The notes below the pieces were generated by a model, which made no database searches, had not been told where the DNA came from, and was given only the letters and a program-made list of their open reading frames with translations. Below are positions 56,178-64,000 of a stretch of 64,000 nucleotides of DNA, piece by piece. The position numbers and the translations under genes are program-made. Origin of the DNA: Beverwykella pulmonaria (Eukaryota; Ascomycota; Dothideomycetes; Pleosporales; Melanommataceae); assembly GCA_001599595.1 (NCBI GenBank), contig BCHH01000005.1, forward strand, positions 910,671 to 974,670. The letters run 5' to 3'. Within the stretch, counting starts at the first letter, position 1. Each line of letters opens with the position of its first letter.

Positions 56178-57625
56178 ATGAACGTTGAGACTGAACCATC
56201 AATTCGTAAGCCTGCCCTATCGTATGTTTTGAACTACTTCTCTAATTTCATTATAGAATTGATCTCTTTGGGCGATAGCGGTAACTTTTACTCCTCGCTG
56301 GTCCAGAATCAAAAAGTCGCCCTTGTTCCATCGTTCAAGCTTGAATCTGGGATTACTCTGCGCTCAGTACCTGTGGCGTATTCGACTTGGGGCACTTTGA
56401 ATGAAAACTGCGATAACGTTCTCGTGCTCTGCCACGCACTTACTGGCAGTAGTGATGCACTGGACTGGTGGCGGCCCTTGATAGGTGTGGGCAAGGCATT
56501 AGACTACAGTCGATACTTTATCTTCTGTGGTAATGTCCTAGGATCTCCTTACGGTACAGCCTCACCTTTATCAACAAATCCAGCAACTTGTATGCCATAC
56601 GGACCCAATTTCCCAGCTACTACTATTCGAGATGATGTCAGGTGAGTAAATATCGCAGGAATTCTCTTCAAGGTCTCATAAAATTCAGAATACACAAGCT
56701 TGTACTTGACGCGCTGGGTGTTCAAAGCATTGCTGCAGTCATTGGTGGCTCCATGGGAGGAATGACTACACTGGAATGGCCCTTATGCACACTACCAGGT
56801 TATATCAAGAATATCATCCCTATTGCCACATCCGCCTACCATGGTGCTTGGGGGATCTCATGGGGCGAAACTCAACGACAAGCCATCTATACCGATTCGG
56901 CCTTCCAAAATGGATGGTATGAGCCAAGACCAGCAGGCCAGCCCCAGAAAGGCCTTGGAACAGCAAGAATGATTGCGATGCTCACGTATCGCTCACACGG
57001 ATCCTTTGAGGCTCGGTTTAGTCGTAGACCTGCAACGGGTGTTAAGACATTTGCTCCTTTACCTACTCCACCACCGTCTGACGGGGGAAGCATGTGTTCA
57101 GACCAAGAAGCTGCAGTCGAAGATACTTCGCCAACAAAATTTTCTGCTCAAACCTATTTACAATATCAGGCTGATAAGTTCCTTAAACGATTTGACGCGA
57201 ACTGCTATATCCATCTCACGAATAAGATGGATACACACGACGTAACTCACGGCAGACTCAACGACAAATTTGAGCAGCAGTCGTATCCGCCCAACGAATA
57301 TCAATTAAGCTCAGTATTGAGTACTGTTCCTCCAGGTGCTCTCGTGGTGAGCGTAGGAAGTGACGTGCTGTTCCGCCCAGAGCAACAACATGAACTAGCG
57401 AGATGTCTTCCAGGTGCTAAAATCGTTGACTTGAACTCACCAGACGGACACGATGGTTTCTTGCTGGAGTTTGAGACACTGAACAGGATTGTCAGACGGC
57501 ATTTGGAAGAACGATGTCCTTGGATTTATGAGGGGAATGCAAAGACGACTACGGATTTAGATGTGGAAAGGGAGGATGAAGTGATGAACAGTGTTTTCGG
57601 TGAAGCTGAGATCACGGAGTTTTAG
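56178..57625 (+). CDS. homoserine O-acetyltransferase (Met2-like)
   Basis: Transfers acetyl from acetyl-CoA to homoserine. The catalytic triad of this alpha/beta-hydrolase fold is visible: GGSMGGM (Ser), SVGSDVLFRPEQQ (Asp) and NSPDGHDGFLLE (His). Conserved VAYSTWGTLN, LCHALTGSSD and DDVRIHKLVLDALGV (across the splice 56642-56688) support the call. A putative first intron 56206-56256 is 51 nt with good ends (GTAAGC...TTATAG) and no stop. The product is 449 aa if it is spliced, 466 aa if retained. A charged insert (TPPPSDGGSMCSDQEAAVED) fits fungal Met2. Housekeeping Met2 is the alternative, but adjacency to the aspartokinase and sulfhydrylase-like genes suggests a dedicated paralogue. Confidence 0.9.
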
Positions 57626-58306
57626 TTTGTTCGTCTCGTCGTACTTTACCCCGTCGTACTAGATGTGAATGCCCGTTTGCTCTATGTTCTACACCCAACT
57701 GTGTGTCATTCATTCAAAATTCTAGTTTCAGTTTTCACAAAGTGAGGAATACTGCAAAAAGAATGCTTTTTGTTCTAGAGTTCATTAGGTTGGATGCGGT
57801 AATGATCACGTGCGTCATCTTGTCACATTAATCAGACACACCAGGAAAAACGCAGGCTTTATTTTCAATACGATGCGACTTTGTTCATCAAATCCAAGGA
57901 GTCATTCATAACCACTCATCTCCTTTCAGTCGGGATCGTAAATAACAGCATTTTCAATCCACACGTCGCCGTCCAAATGTTCCTACGAGCCATCTATGCG
58001 GCAATATACAACATGCCGATTGTAGTAGCGGCACTGTCCCATGCCGACCGATAACGATGCCGATGAGCACCGCGGCTGCAGCAATCTGAATCATCAAACA
58101 AAATGCGAAATTCACTCCGAATAGAGATGTCAGACATCTGACGACAATTCATGTTGATGTTCTTGCTGATACTTAGAACGAGCCTCCGAGAAGATGCTCA
58201 CTACAAAACTACATTTGTGGGAAGTGAAATCAAGAACCTTAAACGAGTGATTCTTACTTCCACAATTCCCACACCTTTTTAGAACACGTGAGAGCATATA
58301 GTTAGC
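57626..58306. promoter_or_regulatory. intergenic region upstream of the aspartokinase gene
   Basis: No gene supported. CACGTG occurs at 57807-57812 and again at 58285-58290, the latter only 17 bp before the aspartokinase ATG. Confidence 0.45.
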
Positions 58307-60260
58307 ATGCCCGAACTTCAATCGAAACCTTGGATCGTCCAGAAATACGGAGGTACATCCATTGTAAGTGACTGACATAAATTTCATCCAACATGCGCTC
58401 CGTATTCCATAACCTTCATTACATCTTATAGCGCCCTCATTCTTCATTAATTATACTTACTTTTTGTCTTTGTTTTAGGGAAAGTTGCTCAGCACTATTA
58501 CGAGTGTTATTCTCCCCGAGTATCTCCAGTCGTACAATGTCGCCATCGTGTGCTCTGCGCGCTCAGGCATCATCAAAACTCAGGGGACCACAAATCTGCT
58601 CCTTGATGCTATTCAGTTTGCAACATTGGAGAAGACAAACGATACTATAGCGCTCGAAGAAATCATTGACCGAATAAGATATGAGCACATTCAAGCTGCG
58701 AAACAAGCGATCGGCCTCAAAAATGGCGTCAATCTTCTTCGAGATGTTGACATTGCTATTAAAAAAGATTGCGAGAAAATGAGGTCCATTCTCAAAGCCA
58801 CATGGACGCTTGGAGAAATATCGGAACGAACGCAGGACAGAGTCCTTGCTGTGGGTGAAACTCTTTCGTGTCGTATTGTCGCTGGTTCATTGAGAAGTAA
58901 CGTGTGTGCTTTATCCAGATTCATATCTTTCGAGAGAAGATATGCGACGCTAACCTTAATCAAGGGCATTCCTGCTGAGGCAATCATCCTAAACGACATT
59001 GTCGAGGCTGCCTATGGTAGCGATCATCGTGAGCTATTGAGAGTGTACAAGGCCAACCCGTCTGGCTTTCTTCGCGGGCTCACTGGGGTTCTTCAGAATA
59101 AGATATTAGCGTGCGAAGGAACTGTTCCGGTCATTACAGGTAACCCTACACTATCTTATTTTTATTTCAAGCCTGAACCTAACAGCGAAGGCTTCTTTGG
59201 CTCTATGCCAAATTCTTTGATCAACAGCGTTGGTCGAGGGTATTCGGACCTCTGCGCTGCACTCTGCGCCGTTTCATTAGATGCACAAGAACTTCAGATA
59301 TGGAAAGAAGTAGATGGCATTTTTACGGCTGATCCAAGAAAAATCAAAGCAGCGAGGTTATTGCCGACAGTAACCTCAGAGGAGGCTTCAGAGCTTACCT
59401 ATTATGGCAGTGAAGTAAGTTAGCGACAACCGTTCGTAAACTTTATGCTCACATCTCTTAGGTTATTCACCCTCTTACTATCGAGCAAATCGATACCGCT
59501 GCCATTCCTTTGCGGCTGAAGAACGTCATGAACCCCCAAGGTTCTGGCACTATTATCTACCCGTCGAAATCAACGTCTCGATCCTCAGAGAACAGCTCGC
59601 CTACATCTCGGTCCCCTGAAAGTGAATATATTACAGATACTACCAAGCTCAATTTCATGACCGCAAATGGCTACTATGGCGAAGCCCAGACGAGACGAAC
59701 CCCGACAGCAGTTACAGTGAAAGAAGGAATAACAATACTGAATGTAAAGTCAAATGGAACATCGAGACCACAAACATTCCTCGCCCGAGTGGGAGAAATA
59801 TTGGAAGAACACGACATCAGCATCGATCTGATCAGCAGCAGCCAACAAATGCTCAGTTTGGCTGTCTGCTCAACGCGACCTGAAGTACTCAAAGAGGCGA
59901 CCATAGTACTTTCCAACCTGGGAACCTCGACTGCTGTGCCGCACATGTCCATCATCTCGGTCGTTGGGCACAAGATGAGGAATATGGTTGGCGTAGCTGG
60001 AGAGATATTCAACGCGCTCGCAAGTGCAAAGATAAATATTTATTTGATCAGTCAAGGGGCAAGCGAGATCAACATATCGTAAGCTACCCGGGTCAATCTA
60101 GCATGCACGCGTAATGAAAATTTCCTAACCTGTTCTTAGCTTCGTAGTAAAATCACAAGATGCGTTGTTGGCCATGCAGATGGTTCATACGAATGTAATG
60201 AGGATTCCGTTGCACTCTGAGCGGGAGAACTCATTTATAAGAGGTCCATGGTTATACTAG
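58307..60260 (+). CDS. aspartokinase (Hom3-like)
   Basis: Phosphorylates aspartate, the entry step to homoserine, threonine and methionine. Five exons (58307-58363, 58479-59139, 59191-59414, 59462-60078, 60140-60260) give 559 aa. The kinase domain opens with VQKYGGTSIGKLL, followed by VCSARS and the conserved GRGYSDLCAALCAV. IWKEVDGIFTADPR and ASELTYYGSEVIHPLT complete it. Two C-terminal ACT domains are indicated by VKEGITILNVKS and VVGHKMRNMVGVAGEIFNAL, so end-product feedback is possible. The intron 59140-59190 is 51 nt without a stop, and splicing it restores VITGFFGSMPNSL. Some kinase blocks diverge from Hom3 (CSARSGIIKTQGTT), which would fit a specialised paralogue. Confidence 0.92.
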
Positions 60261-60599
60261 GCGGTCTTTCGACAAGTGATACGTGCTGAAGGCTTTTCTC
60301 ATACGTTTTTAATGTCACGCCTTCGATATGTCTCTTTTCGTCATTGCCGGCGTCTGCAATTCATCCATCGACGTTATCAATAGACAAGTGGAGCAGAAAT
60401 GCGACTTCTAATATATGACTACTGATTAGATTTTCTATCTTGTGGATGCTTCGAGATCATTTGGTTTTCTATCCATAGCACCCTACACGGAATCATTCTG
60501 GAAGTAAGGCTGCATATGAATATGCATGTTTTCCATCTCCCATTCTGAATCCTCCTGTATCTTCGATTAGATGGCCGCCAAATATAAGATGGGCAGCAT
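60261..60599. other. intergenic region, 3' flank of the aspartokinase gene
   Basis: No gene recognised. Confidence 0.45.
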
Positions 60600-61288
60600 C
60601 GCACATCTCGAAGTGGCTCAGTGCAATGCCGATCTAACTCTGTTGAAGACTATCTTGACTCGGACGGGTTGACAGTCGGGGATTTGAGGACTTCCAGTAA
60701 TGCCAATCTAGAGATTGTAAGCAGATTAGTAAACACGTACGTCTGTATGTCTCACCTTCCAAACCAAGGTCTCGTATGTGTAGGCCTAGTTGGTGGTGCA
60801 GATATACCAGTTTTCAAGCTAAGCCATCCGATTCAGAAACTTCAGTGGAATGGTAGTATCGACCTTTTTTCTGGAATGTACAAGTATCTACATAATTCGA
60901 AGCCGACACACGTGCACTGATCATTTGGAAAGATAACTGGGATTTCTATATTGGAACTCACATTGATGGAGAATTGAATTGGAGAGGGAACAGGCATGTT
61001 ATCGTCGGCATGGAGGGTGTAACCAAGAGCGCCAAGCGTGTTGAGGTAGTTCTCAAGGCCCGAACTGACGTTCTACTAGAATGCCGTGCCATATATAAAG
61101 GTTCTTCATCGACAGGAAAGTCAGTAAAACGGAGACTCGATCACAACTCCTTCGCGGTAAGCGCTCTAGACGGTTCCGTTGATAATAGAGCTGTCGCTTT
61201 CGAGCATGAGGTAGGAAAGTGGAGAGCTGATGGGTAGTTGGCAAGCAGTAGATGCTAGTAAAGCTCCTAGCGCGAGTTGAGTCTTCAT
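60600..61288 (-). pseudogene. relic of a secreted-protein gene (DUF7907-like)
   Basis: ATG at 61288 starts a signal peptide (MKTQLALGALLASTACQLP). The family-like segment SSIINGTV, a TAG stop, then SAYREGVVIESP follows. Further down, after more stops (TGA, TAG TAG), the same strand gives GLENYLNTLGALGYTLHADD and MPVPSPIQFSINVSSNIEIP, with the usual order of this fungal secreted family. The early stops read as C-to-T changes of CAG or CGA codons. There is no splice model that removes all of them. The 3' limit is uncertain. The family call rests on pattern memory of fungal secreted proteins and is moderate. Confidence 0.5.
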
Positions 61289-63159
61289 TTTATCAATGGT
61301 AAGTGGATGCGATTTAAAATACAACATTGGGGTGGTGGGATGGATGAGATGAGCGGCGTAGGGAAAGAAGTGATGGATTGAGGCCACTGTCCAAAATAAA
61401 TAGTCGATCTACGGTTGTCTCAAAGCTATCGCCCTGGGAAGAACCATCCCCCCTTACGGATGATGCAACTACCATCTAAGTACATCCGTCTAACAACGAA
61501 TCCTGTGGTACGTAACCGACAGCATCAACGTTGCCAAAAAGCATCAAAATCGTAACTGAAGCCTTCGAAGAGATTGGAGTTGGAGTAGGTGTCAAAAAGT
61601 ATCTCGCACCGAAGTTATGTAACCTGGGCTTACTTTTACAATAAGAGCGGAACAGTTGCACACCATCAGAATACTAGCAGGAGAGTTCCGCCTTGTAACA
61701 ACTCTCACAAGGCGAAACACTGCAGAATTACCCCATACAGAACCTAAGGTTTAGCTCAAGGTCTAATCGGACGATGCAGGGACGTCACACCTGACATAGT
61801 CTTAGCCACTGATCACTCTGCACTGCTTGTCAGCCTACCAACGACTGTTTGGCATCACCTCGCTCAAAATGCACGGATATCCGACGCACAGAAGTACAAG
61901 TAACTTCAAAAGATGTCTTGGGGGAAGAGAGCTACTTGAATCGAGGTGTCGAGCCGGAACGAACGTGACAGTTTAATGAGGATCTATCTAAATGGAAGGA
62001 ACAAGCCAGACAGATATCCGTAGTACAAAGAAGACGACCCCCTTCTCACCGCCAATTCAAAGCCTTTGCATATGCGAGCCTAGTCAATTTTATTCTTTAT
62101 CGCATATCTTGGGACTAGGATATTGTAAGCAGGAGCTACTGCAGCGCTGATTCATCTATTATACTGTTCAGCTGACTCGGCTGATCGCACTTTACCAAGG
62201 ACACAACACATATACAACACACACAGCACACATCTTCATACTTTCTGAAGCCTACCACCCAGTTTACAGATATGGTACAAATAAGCAGATCCCACCCCCA
62301 CGTGGCAAGACGGTTATGTATTATACTTCCCACTGTGGGCTGAATATGGTCTTGCCTTTTATGCAACATTATGTTATGGCGGAGCAAACAATTTGCATCC
62401 TGCACCTCCTTGTGCATTGAAATCTTGAAGGACGGTCAAGGGTGATAATAATTTTCTGCCGGACACCGCCTCGGAATTGTCCATGATTGTATTAGGAATT
62501 GCCTCGATGTGTGATAGGATTTCTTGAGAAACTTGCAGCACCAACCATCGTGCTGGAATTTTCGAACGAAAACTGGAAGCCGTAGCTAAGAAGACCATAT
62601 AACGAATTCCATTTTTGCAAAACAAAAATGCTGTTCGTAGGGCTGTCTATAAGTCTTTAACAACCTCATGTGAACACTTACCTGGCTTCAGTAAATGATA
62701 ATACTTTGCCACATGTCGCATGTACGTGACTTCTCTGTTGGCGAAACCAATGCTTGCTCATGAAAGTTGTGCGGGGATAGAACCTTTTTGAGCTTATTTG
62801 TCCCAAATAAGCTTCACACCTAATCATGCACCTTTCCGCCTTTAGCTCCGCCCTAATGACTAACAACCTATTCGAGATATTTAAGCGCGATTACTCAGCG
62901 TCACTCAGGCATCTAGGCACCTGCTAGGCTCATATCAGCATGGTAATGATGTGTCATGCATGACTTTATCTACACTTTATGACTGGCTCCAGCGATGGAG
63001 AACAGTCGGACAGGCCTAGATTAAGAGATAATGCAACATATATATACGCAGATGGTTGAACCTATGTTGGTCTGACTAGTCCTGAGTGGAAGATAAAGAG
63101 AATCGACAGTCACCTTTGGATCTGAACCTGATTTCATATATGAATGGAGGCTATTGACC
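61289..63159. other. ~1.9 kb gene-poor region before the P450
   Basis: AT-rich, with short frames only. A CACGTG occurs at 62299-62304. The promoter of the P450 should be in the last few hundred bases. Confidence 0.45.
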
Positions 63160-64000
63160 ATGAAGTCCAAAGAATGTGCAGTAGTCTCTCTGCTCGCGGC
63201 TCTCGCGTTGTCACGCAATAATCCATCCTCGTATGGGTACATGAACATCTTTCTCAACTTTCTCAAGTTTTTCGTTGTGCAGTACTTGTTCATAACTGTT
63301 TACAATGTCTTCATATACCCTTTTTACCGTTCCCCCCTCCGCCATCTCCCAGGGCCAAAAGTACTGTGCTCTAATCACCCACCACGCAAGTTTCTGAATC
63401 TAACAACTCTCTAGGACGGTAACATCTTGTTTGGCCAAACTCTCAACTTCATGCGAGCCAAAAGTGGGCACGAACTGCCTGTAAAATTCATGCGCGAGAA
63501 TCCTACCGCACCGCTAATCCGCTATTTGCACGTTGGGAACACGGAATGGGTGCTGTTGAATAGCGTGCACGCTTGTCGAGAGATGCTGCAGACGAAATGC
63601 TATCAGTTTGAAAAGCCGGAGTTCTTTCGGAGGGTGATTGGTGAGATTACGGGGATAGGGTTGGCACAGAGTGAAGGGGAGGAACATATGAGACAACGGA
63701 GACTATTGAATGGTACAGACCTGAGTCCAGCAGTTTATGGAAAAGGAGCTTAAAAATTGTGTAGGCCCGTTTTCGCTAGCAAATATTAAAAAGCTCGTCC
63801 CTGTTTTTAATGAAAAGGCGAGAGAGCTTGCGGAATCCGTTGAAGTGAGGACAAAAGAGAATCCTGGACAGTCTCTCGAAGGTAACTACAAATCACAAGT
63901 GTATTTTACGTTCGGCTCTGGCTAACAGCTTACAGTGGGTGAAATCTTCATGAAGACATTGTTAGACATAATCGGCCGCGCTAGTCTGGGCATCGAGCTG
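63160..64000 (+). CDS. cytochrome P450, N-terminal part, cut by window end
   Basis: Membrane-anchored monooxygenase using NADPH via a reductase. Exons so far: 63160-63360, 63415-63712, 63765-63881 and 63936 onward. The N-terminal hydrophobic anchor (IFLNFLKFFVVQYLFITVYN) precedes the proline hinge YPFYRSPLRHLPGPK. The B-C region EGEEHMRQRRLLNGPFSLAN holds the conserved helix-C W/HxxxR-like element that contacts haem. The last visible part is IFMKTLLDIIGRASLGIEL. The haem cysteine loop lies beyond the window. ATG at 63160 is preferred over an upstream TTG in frame. Splices GTACTG...CTCTAG and GTACAG...TGTAG keep frame. It belongs to the accessory metabolic region and could be a tailoring enzyme. 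Confidence 0.88.

Noticed and set aside
49846..64000. Calling the cluster the fusaric acid or loline cluster itself
   Set aside because: Only the aspartokinase/acetyltransferase/PLP-enzyme logic is shared. No polyketide synthase, NRPS-like reductase or ornithine decarboxylase-type gene is visible here, and a nitrilase is present instead.
1..64000. tRNA genes, rRNA genes, CRISPR arrays, intact transposons
   Set aside because: None was seen by eye. A few GGTTCAAAT-like strings lack a matching cloverleaf, and no terminal inverted repeat pair with a transposase frame was found.

Overview
The window is nuclear DNA from a filamentous ascomycete (Pezizomycotina). The protein-coding genes carry short introns of about 50-100 bases with GT...AG ends and CTAAC/CTGAC-like branch sites. 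They encode fungal families (Mso1, Gyp7-type TBC, DUF2011, LtrA-like, 2EXR- and DUF7730-type proteins). Gene-poor stretches hold decayed gene copies, one with stops that C-to-T change (RIP-like) could explain. A dothideomycete-like fungus is a guess; the class cannot be fixed by eye. No rRNA, tRNA, CRISPR array or intact transposon was recognised.

Region 1 (about 0.4-22 kb) is a gene-dense housekeeping block: an LtrA-like membrane protein, an RWD-RBR E3 ubiquitin ligase, dolichyl-diphosphatase, the exportin CSE1, a tuberin/TSC2 homologue divergent from CSE1, an AlaX-type alanyl-tRNA editing protein, a DUF7730-like protein, a DUF2011 protein and one unrecognised protein.

Region 2 (about 22.5-30 kb) is accessory. 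It has a decayed unrecognised gene, an intact five-exon AAA-ATPase-like/PD-(D/E)XK protein, degenerate ~150 bp repeats and a frameshifted 2EXR-like gene.

Region 3 (about 30-38 kb) holds a Gyp7-like Rab GAP, an Mso1-like exocytosis protein, a ~2 kb gene desert and a second DUF7730-like protein.

Region 4 (about 38.7-43.8 kb) is gene-poor: a small secreted cysteine-containing protein, a tandem ~220 bp repeat, a cluster of CACGTG motifs, and two paralogous single-span membrane microproteins flanking the repeats.

Region 5 (about 43.9-64 kb) is metabolic. A divergent dihydropyrimidinase / N-carbamoyl-amino-acid amidohydrolase pair (the reductive pyrimidine or hydantoin route) is followed by a type B carboxylesterase, an FAD monooxygenase, an O-acetylhomoserine sulfhydrylase-like PLP enzyme, a nitrilase, a homoserine O-acetyltransferase, an aspartokinase and a P450 cut by the window end. 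Aspartokinase, homoserine acetyltransferase and the PLP enzyme would together make and consume O-acetylhomoserine. The same trio occurs in the fusaric acid cluster, and part of it in the loline cluster. This is the best candidate here for an undescribed biosynthetic system.
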